A stretch of DNA of 64,000 nt from JAPHSX01 sp041554195 (GCA_041554195.1 JBFFMJ010000003.1:1-64000), one strand, 5' to 3'. Positions 9,204 to 17,616 are shown, counted from the stretch's first letter. The notes: a model not told the origin generated them from the sequence alone. Translations and numbers: made by a program.

Positions 9204-9939
9204 AGGCTACGGCGGCAAAGGTTTTGAGCTCATCATGCAGATTGGCGTGCATCACCCACGGCCCCACGGTGACGCGCAGCCCGGCGAGCAGTTTAGGGCT
9301 TTGCCGATAGCGAAACTGCAGGTTCACACTAACCTGCGCCTGCAACTGCTGTTGCAGCGCCTGCTGCTGCTCGGCGCTCAGCGGGTAGGCACTGGCCACT
9401 ACCACCTCAAGGGGCTTACCATTCTCCAGCGCCCGTAACGCCTCGCGTTGCGTGGCCGGAAGCGCCTCAAGCTCGCCCAGTAACAGGGTGAATAGCTGTG
9501 CCTCCACCTCGGGGGAGGCGACCCGCTCCAGCAGACGGGCAACAAAGCGTGCCCCCTGCGCCAGCGCCTCTACCTCGGCCTCGCGCACCCGCTCCCCCTG
9601 CTCACGCTCGGCCAGCACACGGGCCTTCTTGCGCTCCGCCTCCAGACCCTGCTGCAACGCCTGCAACAGGCGTCCCCGTTCGGTCTCAATCTCCTGTTGC
9701 AGCGAGCGGCGCGCCAGCTCGCGCTCCGCCTCCCAGTCGGCGAGACGGTGTTCGTACTGCTGACGTAACTGCTCGGCCTGCTGGTGCTGCTCATCGGCCC
9801 GCTTGAGCTGCGCCTTGATTGCCTCCTGACGGCGCACCACCATCGCCTGTACCGGCTGGTAGAAGAAACGTTTCAGCAGCCACACCAGTACCAGGAAGTT
9901 GAGGATCTCCAGCACAAAGGTGGTCCAGTTCAGTTCCAC
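9196..9939 (-). CDS. atpF: N-type ATPase b subunit, long form
   Basis: 247 residues, about 90 longer than canonical b. An N-terminal membrane helix (about 8-26, LEILNFLVLVWLLKRFF) precedes a long charged coiled coil (about 40-140) rich in E, Q and R, then a C-terminal domain (about 150-245) that occupies the place of the delta subunit. N-ATPase operons have no atpH, and this extended b is thought to supply the stator connection to the alpha subunit. No separate delta gene is seen here, which agrees. It overlaps atpA by 8 bases. Confidence 0.88.
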   Translation of the reverse strand: MELNWTTFVLEILNFLVLVWLLKRFFYQPVQAMVVRRQEAIKAQLKRADEQHQQAEQLRQQYEHRLADWEAERELARRSLQQEIETERGRLLQALQQGLEAERKKARVLAEREQGERVREAEVEALAQGARFVARLLERVASPEVEAQLFTLLLGELEALPATQREALRALENGKPLEVVVASAYPLSAEQQQALQQQLQAQVSVNLQFRYRQSPKLLAGLRVTVGPWVMHANLHDELKTFAAVAYE

Positions 9940-9956
9940 GGTCTCTCCTCCCCCGT

Positions 9957-10226
9957 CTAGCTTACGACGAGGTATTCCAGCAGCGGGTTACGGAACAGCA
10001 CGATCAGCACGATCACCAGCACGTAGATCGCCAGCGACTCGATCATCGCAAGGCCGATGAACAGCGTGCGCATGATCGACTTCTCCGCCTCCGGCTGTCG
10101 CGACAGCGCCTCCAGCGCGCTGCTGATCGCCCGCCCCATGGCCAGCGCCGGTAACAGCACCCCTATCGCTATAGCAAAGAGTGCGCCCACCGTTGAGCCG
10201 AGCACGATCCAGTTCATATCGGACAT
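9957..10226 (-). CDS. atpE: N-type ATPase c subunit (rotor ring)
   Basis: 89-residue two-helix hairpin that forms the membrane rotor ring. Helix 1 ends in the ALEALSRQPEA loop; helix 2 has the ion-carrying Glu in GLAMIESLAIY. The E-S-x3-Y arrangement matches sodium-type c subunits. However, the helix 1 position that is Gln32 in Ilyobacter (PGVGQG) is Met here (PALAMG) when aligned back from RQPEA. The coupling ion is therefore uncertain. It lies between atpB and atpF, the normal order. Confidence 0.93.
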   Translation of the reverse strand: MSDMNWIVLGSTVGALFAIAIGVLLPALAMGRAISSALEALSRQPEAEKSIMRTLFIGLAMIESLAIYVLVIVLIVLFRNPLLEYLVVS

Positions 10227-10236
10227 CGATTTCTCC

Positions 10237-10932
10237 TTATTCCGTATCAGTTAATTCTTGATGGGTTAATTCCTGGGTCTGGATACCACCGGCGATGTAG
10301 ATCAGCGCCAGCATGCCAAAGATATAGGCCTGCACCAGCGCCTCGACCACGTGCAGCATCAGAATTGGCACCGGCACCAGAAAACCGGCCACCATCAGGA
10401 TCAGCAATGCCGCCATCTCCAGGCTCATCATATTGCCGAACAGTCGCACCGCCAGCGCCACGGTGCGGGTCACCTCGCTCAGCAACTCAAAGGGGAGCAT
10501 CAACAACCCCGAATCAAGATAGTGGCGCAGGTAACGGCGCAGCCCCTGGGTGCGGATGCCGAACCAGTGCACCGAGAGGAACACCAGCAGCGCCAGCGCC
10601 GCGGTGACCGAGAGGTCGCGGGTGGGTGAGTGCAGGCCGGGCACCAGGCCGAGCAGGTTGGCACTGACCAGGAACACCCAGAGGCTGGCGATAAAGGGCA
10701 TGATGCGCGGCGCATGGCTGCCAGCCACCTGGGAGACCGCCCCCTCCAGCGCCGCCAGCGCCCCCTCCAGCACCACCTGTACCGTATTGGGCAGCAGGGT
10801 GAGGTTGCGCGTCAGTAACCAGCCCAGCGCGCCGATCAACACGGTCAGGCCGATGCAGGTGAGCAGGCTGACACTCAGTGCCAGCGGACCGAGCTGCCAC
10901 AGGGTTTCAATCGCGATACCGTCACTCGCCAT
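10237..10932 (-). CDS. atpB: N-type ATPase a subunit
   Basis: 231 residues, polytopic membrane stator subunit with half-channels for the coupling ion. The essential stator arginine is visible in TVALAVRLFGNMMS. At least five hydrophobic helices can be seen, the first at about 13-38 and the last ending in YIFGMLALIYIAGG. The ATG at 10932 follows the stop of the preceding small gene by two bases, leaving no room for the atpR gene that normally precedes atpB in N-ATPase operons. Confidence 0.93.
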   Translation of the reverse strand: MASDGIAIETLWQLGPLALSVSLLTCIGLTVLIGALGWLLTRNLTLLPNTVQVVLEGALAALEGAVSQVAGSHAPRIMPFIASLWVFLVSANLLGLVPGLHSPTRDLSVTAALALLVFLSVHWFGIRTQGLRRYLRHYLDSGLLMLPFELLSEVTRTVALAVRLFGNMMSLEMAALLILMVAGFLVPVPILMLHVVEALVQAYIFGMLALIYIAGGIQTQELTHQELTDTE

Positions 10933-10934
10933 CG

Positions 10935-11207
10935 CTATTTATCCCGCACCATTCGATAGACATTAAAGGCCCCCACCAGCAGGCCGAGAAACAGCAGGCT
11001 GAGGGTCCAGCGCATCGAGTAGCCCTCGGCCATGCCGTCGAGCCAGCGCCCCACATAGGCACCGACGATCACCGGCAGCACAAAGACCAGCCCGAGGGTA
11101 CCGAGGAAGGCGGTCTGCGCCAGCACTGTCGGCTGCTCCCGTTCCGCCTGCTTCATCCGTTTGACCTGACGCTCCACATCCTGGCGCAGTTGCTTGCGAT
11201 CATTCAT
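10935..11207 (-). CDS. atpQ: AtpQ/AtpI-like N-ATPase accessory protein
   Basis: 90 residues. A charged N-terminal segment (1-26) is followed by two membrane helices (about 30-52 and 65-85). The pattern GAYVGRWLDG... and LGLLVGAFNVYRMV matches the AtpI/ATPase_gene1 family, to which N-ATPase AtpQ belongs. AtpI-type proteins help assemble the c ring. It overlaps the end of atpC by 8 bases and is followed almost directly by atpB. The other small gene of these operons, atpR, is missing. Confidence 0.85.
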   Translation of the reverse strand: MNDRKQLRQDVERQVKRMKQAEREQPTVLAQTAFLGTLGLVFVLPVIVGAYVGRWLDGMAEGYSMRWTLSLLFLGLLVGAFNVYRMVRDK

Positions 11208-11616
11208 GGATCTTAATCCCCTGCTGCCCCAACTCCCACATGCGCCTGAGCATCGCCTCCTCCATTCGCTGCAGACTCTGCCTGATCTCGTGCAACTGCT
11301 CCTCCTCGCTCAGCAGCTCATCGGCCAGCCGCGCCGAGATGCGATCATAATCGTCATCGATAAGATAGTGGCGACTCATCAGCGTGAGGGTGTTGTCATC
11401 AAAATAGAGCAGCGCCCCTGGCAGGGCGAGATAACGCCACGGCGCATCACGCCCGGCACGAAAGCGGGCCAGCCCGAACACCAGTACCGTCATCATCCGC
11501 GCATGACCAGCAAGGATGCCAAAGCTACCGCTCGCATCCTCGCCGACAAAATCGCTAATGCCATCAAAAGATTCACTACGGCGGCTATCGAACAGCTGCA
11601 GCGAGAAGGCCTTCAT
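11200..11616 (-). CDS. atpC: N-type ATPase epsilon subunit
   Basis: 138 residues from the ATG at 11616, which overlaps the atpD stop as ATGA, so the two are translationally coupled. The N-terminal beta sandwich shows FGILAGHARMMTVLVFG (the typical F-GIL-GH motif), and the C-terminal helical pair is rich in E and R. Epsilon links gamma to the c ring and can inhibit ATP hydrolysis. Its position second, straight after atpD, is diagnostic of N-ATPases, since canonical operons end with atpD-atpC. Confidence 0.9.
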   Translation of the reverse strand: MKAFSLQLFDSRRSESFDGISDFVGEDASGSFGILAGHARMMTVLVFGLARFRAGRDAPWRYLALPGALLYFDDNTLTLMSRHYLIDDDYDRISARLADELLSEEEQLHEIRQSLQRMEEAMLRRMWELGQQGIKIHE

Positions 11617-13010
11617 GCGGCACTCTCCTTCATGCTGCCGCGCATGTAGCACTGCTCCTCGCTGAGTTCATCATAGTCGCCGCGCAGGAAGGCCTCGCAG
11701 TCGTCGAGCGTGTCGCTCAGTTTCACCGACTGCCCGGCAAGACCGGTATAGGCGGCGGTGGCCCAGAACGGCTGGGTGAGGTAACGCTGTAGTTTGCGCG
11801 CCCGCATTACGATCTGCCGGTCTTTGGGGGAGAGCTCCTCGATACCGAGCATGGTGATAATGTCCTCCAGCTCGGCGTAGCGGGCCAGCGCCTCGCGCAC
11901 CCCCTCGGCAACGTCGTAGTGGCGATCCCCCAGGGTATGGCGGTCCATCAACTTGCTGGAGGAGCGCAGCGGGTCGACCGCCGGATAGATACCGCGGGCC
12001 GCCTGGCTACGCGAGAGGATCACCGTGGTATCGAGGTGGTTGAGGATGGCATTGACCGCCGGGTCACTCATATCGTCGGCGGGAACATAGACCGCCTGCA
12101 CCGAGGTGATGGCACCGTTACGGGTGGAGAGGATGCGGTCCTGCAGTTCGGCCACCTCGGTGTGCAGCGTGGGCTGATAGCCGACGGTGGCGGGCATGCG
12201 CCCGAGCAGGCTGGAGATCTCGCTACCGGCCTGTACGAAGCGGAAGATATTATCCATCACGAACAGTACCTCCTTGTGGGTGGTGTCGCGCAGGTACTCC
12301 GCATAGGTCAGCGCCGAGAGGCCGACACGAAAGCGCACCCCCGGCGACTCATTCATCTGGCCGAACATCATCAGGGTCTGCGGCATCACCCTGGCCTTGC
12401 GCATCTCATGCCACAGCTCGTGCCCCTCGCGGATCCGCTCCCCCACCCCGGCGAAGACCGAGACCCCCTGATGAATGGCGGCGATGGCGTGCATGAATTC
12501 CATCACCAGCACCGTCTTGCCGACCCCAGCACCGCCGAAGAGCCCGGTCTTGCCCCCCTTGATAAAAGGGCAGAGCAGGTCGATGACCTTAATTCCGGTC
12601 TCCAGGATGCCGCTGGTGCCGAGACTGTCGGCCAGACTCGGCGGGCGGGCGTGGATGTTCCGATACTCCTCGGCAGGCAACGGTTCGCCACCGTCCAGCG
12701 GTTCACCAAAGATATTCACCAGCCGCCCCAGACACTGCGGTGAGACCGGCACATGCAGCGCTGCCCCCGTATCAAACACCGGCATGCCGCGATGCAGGCC
12801 GCTGGTACGGTGCAGGGTAATGGCACGGATGTGATGGGGGTCGGTGTGCTGATGCACCTCAAACAGAAAGCGCTCGCCCTCCACCTCGGCACTCAGCGCC
12901 TGGCGTAGCGGCGGCAGCTGGCGGCAATAGATCACCACCACTGGGCCATGCACCTCGACGATAATGCCGATGGCCTGCGGGCTTATCTCCTGTTGCTGCG
13001 TTGAATCCAC
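11613..13010 (-). CDS. atpD: N-type ATPase beta (catalytic) subunit
   Basis: 465 residues. Walker A is canonical, GGAGVGKT (159-166), the catalytic Glu is E191 in GVGERIREGHELW, and the DNIFRFVQAGSE block carries the Walker B Asp. The start is GTG at 13010 with no strong ribosome site. It is the first gene of an operon read as beta-epsilon-Q-a-c-b-alpha-gamma, the signature order of N-ATPases, which usually occur in addition to a canonical ATP synthase and are thought to pump Na+ or H+ outwards. No second ATP synthase is in the window. Confidence 0.95.
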   Translation of the reverse strand: MDSTQQQEISPQAIGIIVEVHGPVVVIYCRQLPPLRQALSAEVEGERFLFEVHQHTDPHHIRAITLHRTSGLHRGMPVFDTGAALHVPVSPQCLGRLVNIFGEPLDGGEPLPAEEYRNIHARPPSLADSLGTSGILETGIKVIDLLCPFIKGGKTGLFGGAGVGKTVLVMEFMHAIAAIHQGVSVFAGVGERIREGHELWHEMRKARVMPQTLMMFGQMNESPGVRFRVGLSALTYAEYLRDTTHKEVLFVMDNIFRFVQAGSEISSLLGRMPATVGYQPTLHTEVAELQDRILSTRNGAITSVQAVYVPADDMSDPAVNAILNHLDTTVILSRSQAARGIYPAVDPLRSSSKLMDRHTLGDRHYDVAEGVREALARYAELEDIITMLGIEELSPKDRQIVMRARKLQRYLTQPFWATAAYTGLAGQSVKLSDTLDDCEAFLRGDYDELSEEQCYMRGSMKESAA

Positions 13011-13115
13011 GAGTAAAAGTGTGCCTATGTCAGGTACTGCTCAACAAAAAAGGGGCGACAAAAACCGGCAAAACTAACGTTCCGGGCCGGGAACCCACCC
13101 AAATAGTGTAGGGGA

Positions 13116-13433
13116 TTATTCCGAGCCTTGCGGACGTTCAGCGCCGCAACGCCAGCAGGCCGTGAACTGCCCCTCGCTCCACTCCTTACACTCACTGCAC
13201 TGCCACTTTGGCAGCCCTGATTTGTCGGCCAGCGCCGCATCGATAATGGCCTGCGCCCGCTCCAGGTCAGATTCATCGACCCAAATCTCGGGCCAGATCT
13301 CGGTGGGGGGAATCTCGCCGGCGGCGCTGTAGAGAAACTCATTTTTCATACGACACGCCATCCCCTCGCTTTCGAGCAGATTGCGCAAATGGGTGACCAC
13401 CAGTGCGTTGGATGAGCTGTAGAGCAATTTCAC
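13116..13433 (-). CDS. DUF2007 protein with C-terminal zinc ribbon
   Basis: 105 residues starting at a GTG. The N-terminal part (MKLLYSSSNALVVTHLRNLLESEGM...) is a DUF2007-type putative signal-transducing domain with a ferredoxin-like fold, as found in PII-like modules. The C-terminal 30 residues hold a zinc ribbon, CSEC (about 79-82) and CWRC (about 93-96). The function is unknown. It lies 6 bases after the small copA-linked membrane peptide, so it is probably cotranscribed with copA. Confidence 0.8.
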   Translation of the reverse strand: MKLLYSSSNALVVTHLRNLLESEGMACRMKNEFLYSAAGEIPPTEIWPEIWVDESDLERAQAIIDAALADKSGLPKWQCSECKEWSEGQFTACWRCGAERPQGSE

Positions 13434-13439
13434 TGCCGT

Positions 13440-13514
13440 TTATTTTCTCGAAAACCAGAACCACCAGACGATAAGCCCAATCAACACCAATCCCGCCAGA
13501 TTCACCCAGATCAT
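13440..13514 (-). CDS. 24-residue membrane peptide coupled to copA
   Basis: ATG at 13514 overlaps the copA stop as ATGA. The 24 codons give a single hydrophobic helix, VNLAGLVLIGLIVWWFWF, ending in Ser-Arg-Lys before TAA. The basic C-terminal end suggests the N-terminus faces the periplasm (positive-inside rule). I see no metal-binding Cys, Met or His. Tight coupling to the copper ATPase suggests a small regulator or partner of CopA, analogous to other micro-proteins of transporters. That role is inference; the reading frame, start overlap and hydrophobic composition are seen directly. Confidence 0.7.
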   Translation of the reverse strand: MIWVNLAGLVLIGLIVWWFWFSRK

Positions 13515-15751
13515 TTCCCACCCCCGGCCTTGAAGAAACGCAAACGGTTGGCATTGCTCACCACGGTAAAGGAGGAAAGCGCCATCGCCGCCCCGGCGAG
13601 CATCGGGTTGAGCAGCATGCCGATAAACGGATAGAGCACCCCGGCGGCGACCGGAATACCGAGACTGTTGTAGACGAAGGCACCGAACAGGTTCTGCTTG
13701 ATGTTGCGCACGGTGGCGTTGGAGATGGCGATGGCATCGGCAACGCCATGTAGCGAGCCGCGCATCAGGGTGACATCGGCGCTGGCGATGGCAACATCGG
13801 TACCGCTGCCGATGGCAAAACCGACATCGGCCCGCGCCAGCGCCGGGGCATCGTTAATGCCGTCACCGACCATGGCGACGATGCGCCCCTGCCCCTGTAG
13901 CCGCTCGATATGTTTGTCCTTGTCCTGCGGTAGTACCTCGGCGATCACCACATCGATCCCCACCTGTTTGGCCACCGCGTTGGCGGTGTCGCGGTGGTCG
14001 CCGGTCAGCATCACCACCTTCATCCCCTCTTTGTGCAGACGCTCGATGGCGGCGGCGGAGTCGGCCTTAATCGGGTCGGCCACGGCGAACACCGCCGCCC
14101 CCGCCTCGTTAATCCCCATGTAAATCGGCGTCTTGCCCTCGGCGGCGAGGCGCGCCCCGTCCTGCTCCAGATGACCGAGGTAGATTTTATTCTCCGTAAC
14201 AAAGCCAGCCGTGCCGATGAAAACCTTCTGCCCGTTCATCTCGGCCTTCACCCCGCGCCCGGTCACCGATTCGAAGTGAGCGATCTCCAGCCGCTCCAGC
14301 CCGCGCTCATCGGCACCGGCGACGATGGCAGCGGCCAGCGGGTGTTCCGAGCCCGCCTCCACCGTGGCGGCAATGGCGAGCAGATTGTCCGCATCGGCAC
14401 CGTGGAACGGGATGATGTCGGTCAGCTGCGGGCGGCCCTCGGTGACGGTGCCGGTCTTATCGAGCACGATGGTATCGAGCTTGCCCGCCTGCTGCAGCGC
14501 ATCGCCGTTGCGGATCAACACCCCGTACTCCGCCGCCTTGCCGACACCCACCATAATCGAGATCGGCGTCGCCAGGCCCAGGGCGCAGGGGCAGGCGATG
14601 ATCAACACCGTCATGGTGGCGACGATGGCGAAGCTCAGATTAGGCCCGAAGTTGAACCAGGCGAGGAAGGTCAGCACGGCGATGATCAACACCGTCGGCA
14701 CGAAGATCCCCGCCACCTTGTCGACCAGCTTGCCGATGGCCGGTTTGCTCCCCTGGGCGGTGCGCACCATCTCGATGATCTGCGCCAGCACGGTATCCTT
14801 GCCGATACGTTTGACCTGATAGAGGAAGGTGCCGGAGGTGTTGATGGTGCCGCCGATCACCTCGTCGCCCTTCACCTTATCGACCGGCAGCGGCTCACCG
14901 CTGATCATCGACTCATCCACATACGACTGACCGTCGATGATGAGGCCGTCGAGCGGGATGCGCTCGCCGGGGCGCACCCGCACCGTCTCATCCAGCCCCA
15001 CCTCGATGATCGCCACATCGACCTCTTTACCGTCGCGCACCACCCGCGCCGTCTTCGGCTGCAGCCCGACCAGTCGCCGGATCGCCTCGGAGGTCTTGCC
15101 GCGGGCGCGCATCTCCAGCGCCGAGCCGAAGTTGATCAGAGCGATGATGATGGTCGCCGCCTCAAAGTAGGCGTGCTGTGCCAACGTCGGCACGCTGTCG
15201 GGGGAGAGGGTGATCGCCACCGAGTAGCACCACGCCGAGCCGGTACCCATCGCAATCAGGGTATCCATATTGGCGTTGTGGTGTTTGAACTGTTTCCAGG
15301 CACCGATAAAGAAGTGACGGCCTGAATAGAGCATCGCCGCCAGGGTAACGACCGCCATCAGTAGCCAGAACAGCGTGCCCTCGGCCAGCGCGGGGAGCCT
15401 ACCTGCCATGCCCGCGCTCATCAGAGGGAAACCGACCAGTGCGGCCACGGCAGACTGCTTGAACAGCTGGCGGGTATGCGCCTGCTCCTTTGCCTCGCGC
15501 TCCGCCTGCTCCTCATCCAGCCCCTTTAGTTCCGCCGCCTCGTAACCGGCATCGACCACCGCCCTGATCAACGTCTCGGCATCAACACTCCCTGTCACCA
15601 GCGCGGTATGCTCGGCAAAGCTGACGCTCGCCTCATCCACCCCCGGCACCGCCTGCAGCGCCATCTCTACCGACGCCACGCAGCCTGCGCAGCTCATCCC
15701 GCCGATGGAGAGATGTACCTGTTGTTCCGCCACAGCAAACTCCTGATTCAA
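13511..15751 (-). CDS. copA: Cu+-exporting P1B-type ATPase
   Basis: 746 residues. One N-terminal heavy-metal domain with GMSCAGC (C21, C24); membrane helices; transduction motif SGEP; metal-binding CPC in the membrane (C387-P388-C389); phosphorylation loop DKTGT at D431; hinge GDGINDAPALARADVG. CPC plus the N-terminal CxxC indicates Cu+/Ag+ export. It exports cytoplasmic copper or, in CcoI/FixI-like members, delivers it for oxidase assembly. No cco genes are seen here, so I favour CopA. The gene diverges from ubiT and is followed by a coupled 24-residue membrane peptide. Confidence 0.95.
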   Translation of the reverse strand: MNQEFAVAEQQVHLSIGGMSCAGCVASVEMALQAVPGVDEASVSFAEHTALVTGSVDAETLIRAVVDAGYEAAELKGLDEEQAEREAKEQAHTRQLFKQSAVAALVGFPLMSAGMAGRLPALAEGTLFWLLMAVVTLAAMLYSGRHFFIGAWKQFKHHNANMDTLIAMGTGSAWCYSVAITLSPDSVPTLAQHAYFEAATIIIALINFGSALEMRARGKTSEAIRRLVGLQPKTARVVRDGKEVDVAIIEVGLDETVRVRPGERIPLDGLIIDGQSYVDESMISGEPLPVDKVKGDEVIGGTINTSGTFLYQVKRIGKDTVLAQIIEMVRTAQGSKPAIGKLVDKVAGIFVPTVLIIAVLTFLAWFNFGPNLSFAIVATMTVLIIACPCALGLATPISIMVGVGKAAEYGVLIRNGDALQQAGKLDTIVLDKTGTVTEGRPQLTDIIPFHGADADNLLAIAATVEAGSEHPLAAAIVAGADERGLERLEIAHFESVTGRGVKAEMNGQKVFIGTAGFVTENKIYLGHLEQDGARLAAEGKTPIYMGINEAGAAVFAVADPIKADSAAAIERLHKEGMKVVMLTGDHRDTANAVAKQVGIDVVIAEVLPQDKDKHIERLQGQGRIVAMVGDGINDAPALARADVGFAIGSGTDVAIASADVTLMRGSLHGVADAIAISNATVRNIKQNLFGAFVYNSLGIPVAAGVLYPFIGMLLNPMLAGAAMALSSFTVVSNANRLRFFKAGGGK

Positions 15752-15807
15752 GGTTTAATCCCTCAAGGCTAACCGCTCACCGGTCATTCTCCAAGGTCAG
15801 ATCGCAA

Positions 15808-15821
15808 ATGATCTGGATCAA
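15808..15821. promoter_or_regulatory. FNR/DNR-type box upstream of ubiT
   Basis: ATGATCTGGATCAA matches the TTGAT-N4-ATCAA consensus at 9 of 10 defined bases. Its centre is about 62 bases before the ubiT ATG. It also lies 57 bases upstream of the divergent copA start. Confidence 0.7.
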
Positions 15822-15876
15822 TAGTTATATAGACCCACTTTGTCATAATCAGTTGCCTTACTCCGAGGGAATTGTC

Positions 15877-16374
15877 ATGAAAGCACCGATCAAGCCGCTC
15901 TCCATCCTTCTTCGCAGTCTGCCCGACAGCGTGCATAGCGAACTGCTGAGTCGCCTCTTTAACCACCTGCTGCGTGGGCAGTACATGGTTGACCAGCTTT
16001 ATGACCTCGACGGCAAGCGCCTGGCCATCGGTATCAAAGACACCCGCACCGAGCTACTGTTTCGCATTCAGGGCAACCAGCTCAAGCGCCAGCCGAAGAG
16101 CGGCGCAACGCAGGCCTGGGACGTACGTATCAGCGGTAAGCTTAATGACTTCTGGCAACTGGCGAGCCGTAGCGAAGACCCCGACACCCTGTTCTTCCAC
16201 CGTCGCCTCGCCATTGAGGGCGAAACCGAGGCCGGACTTTACCTTAAGAATCTGCTCGACGGCATGGACTTTGACCTGCAGATGCACCTCGACGCAGTGC
16301 TGGGAAAACGGCTGGCGGCCACGGTGGGAAGGTTAATGAATCGAAGCGGCCTGCAGCAGCGCCTGGGGGTCTGA
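15877..16374 (+). CDS. ubiT: O2-independent ubiquinone synthesis factor UbiT
   Basis: 165 residues from the ATG at 15877, with ribosome site GAGGGA 8 bases upstream. It is an SCP2 sterol-binding-like lipid carrier: hydrophobic core with YDLDGKRLAIGIKDTRTELLFRI and the LASRSEDPDTLFFHRRLAIEGETEAGLYLKNLLD block typical of YhbT/UbiT. UbiT works with UbiU and UbiV to make ubiquinone without O2 and is thought to bind the polyprenyl intermediates. ubiU and ubiV lie 2-3 kb away on the other strand. The FNR-type box just upstream agrees with anaerobic expression. Confidence 0.88.
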   Translation: MKAPIKPLSILLRSLPDSVHSELLSRLFNHLLRGQYMVDQLYDLDGKRLAIGIKDTRTELLFRIQGNQLKRQPKSGATQAWDVRISGKLNDFWQLASRSEDPDTLFFHRRLAIEGETEAGLYLKNLLDGMDFDLQMHLDAVLGKRLAATVGRLMNRSGLQQRLGV

Positions 16375-16444
16375 TAGCGGTAGCGGCTACCGCTATCGTC
16401 CGCCTGCGCTATACTGCGAGGCCGATCAGCAGAAAACCGTCAAC

Positions 16445-17074
16445 ATGTCACTACGGCAACAACGTCATTTACTCCTCCTCTTCACCGCCCTTCTACTATG
16501 CAGTGGGGCCCACGCCGAGATCTATAAATACGTTAACAACGGCATCACCACCTATAGTGAAGATAAGCCCGATCGGGGCACCTTCGAGAATCTCAAACCC
16601 AGCTGTCTGCTCTCCTACATCGGCTGCGAGATGGCCCGCTCCGACTGGAGCCGCATCAAGCTCAATATCAAATCATTTAATCATCTAATCGAGCAGAGCG
16701 CCCGCACCCACGCCGTCGATGCCGCGCTGATCCGCGCTGTGATCCATGCCGAGTCTAACTTTAACAGGCAAGCTATCTCAAAAGCCGGTGCCGAGGGGCT
16801 GATGCAATTGATGCCCGCCACGCAAAAATTGCTACAGGTAAGAAACCCCTTCAATGCCAGTGAGAACATCGATGGCGGAACACGGCTTTTAAAGCAGCTA
16901 ATGAAAAAATACGGCAACAACATTACGCATGCGACCGCCGCCTACAATGCCGGTGAGAGTGCGGTGAAAAAATATCGCGGCGTGCCGCCTTATGAAGAGA
17001 CGCAGAACTATGTGAAACGGGTGGCGCAACTCTATTCGCGTTATCGCGGCGTGATTGAGTGGGCACGCGACTAA
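16445..17074 (+). CDS. Secreted lytic transglycosylase (SLT family 1)
   Basis: 209 residues with a clear signal peptide (about 1-24, LLLLFTALLLCSGAHA-E). A short DUF4124-like segment (IYKYVNNGITTYSEDKP) is followed by a goose-lysozyme-like SLT domain (about 78-205). Catalytic Glu is in AVIHAESNFN, with the partner motifs AEGLMQLMP and ATAAYNAGESAV. It cleaves peptidoglycan glycosidic bonds in the periplasm to form 1,6-anhydro-muropeptides. It stands alone between ubiT and a PqqD-like gene, all on the plus strand. Confidence 0.9.
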   Translation: MSLRQQRHLLLLFTALLLCSGAHAEIYKYVNNGITTYSEDKPDRGTFENLKPSCLLSYIGCEMARSDWSRIKLNIKSFNHLIEQSARTHAVDAALIRAVIHAESNFNRQAISKAGAEGLMQLMPATQKLLQVRNPFNASENIDGGTRLLKQLMKKYGNNITHATAAYNAGESAVKKYRGVPPYEETQNYVKRVAQLYSRYRGVIEWARD

Positions 17075-17165
17075 GCCCCCCAAAACGTCTGCCCCTGAGC
17101 GCATTGTTGCCCAACACCGCCAGCCACATCCCAACCTTTTGCTTAAGCCATAAACGGAGTCACCC

Positions 17166-17549
17166 TTGGACCACTCGCACTATTTCAAACGCAACACCGT
17201 CTATAAAGTGGAGGACAATACGGTCTCTCTGGTAGATGTACACGACAACAACACCGTTACCCCGCTCGACCCCTGGATGGGAACCGTGGTTTCACTGGCC
17301 GATGGCCAGCACACCGTGAGCCAGCTGATTCAACACCTGGCAGGGCAATACCCCAATGGTGCCCCTGAAAACCTGGGCGATACCATAGAATCGGTGATCA
17401 AACGCCTGACTGAGACCGACGTCATTACACTTACGCCGGAACCGACAACGCTGCCCTATTATTTGAACCAACCGATGGATGATCAGAATCCGAAGGTGGC
17501 GACGGAGCTGATGGTTAATGATGGGTTTCTGCGGCCACCTCAGAAATAA
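17166..17549 (+). CDS. PqqD-like protein
   Basis: 127 residues starting at a TTG with a GGAG ribosome site seven bases upstream. Residues about 8-95 (FKRNTVYKVEDN..., LDPWMGTVVSLADGQHTVSQLIQHLA..., TIESVIKRLTETDVI) match the winged-helix pattern of PqqD and other RiPP recognition elements. The C-terminal 30 residues are unrelated. PqqD-like proteins present a precursor peptide to a modifying enzyme. No radical SAM maturase or precursor peptide is adjacent, so a partner, if any, is elsewhere. The family assignment is by eye and moderately sure. Confidence 0.55.
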   Translation: MDHSHYFKRNTVYKVEDNTVSLVDVHDNNTVTPLDPWMGTVVSLADGQHTVSQLIQHLAGQYPNGAPENLGDTIESVIKRLTETDVITLTPEPTTLPYYLNQPMDDQNPKVATELMVNDGFLRPPQK

Positions 17550-17574
17550 CGCCGACCACGTTGCTACTCGTGCC

Positions 17575-17593
17575 CCGACACACCGTGTGTCGG
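17575..17593. terminator. Hairpin between convergent genes
   Basis: CCGACACAC / GTGTGTCGG is an almost uninterrupted palindrome lying between the convergent ends at 17549 and 17617. It lacks a strong T tract, so it is a possible bidirectional transcription stop. Confidence 0.45.
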
Positions 17594-17616
17594 ATCACGG
17601 ATTATCCGACTTATCT

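Noticed and set aside
13994..15325. Long open frame of about 443 codons antisense to copA
   Set aside because: It mirrors the GC-rich third positions of copA, is rich in His, Arg and Gly, and has no family resemblance or ribosome site.
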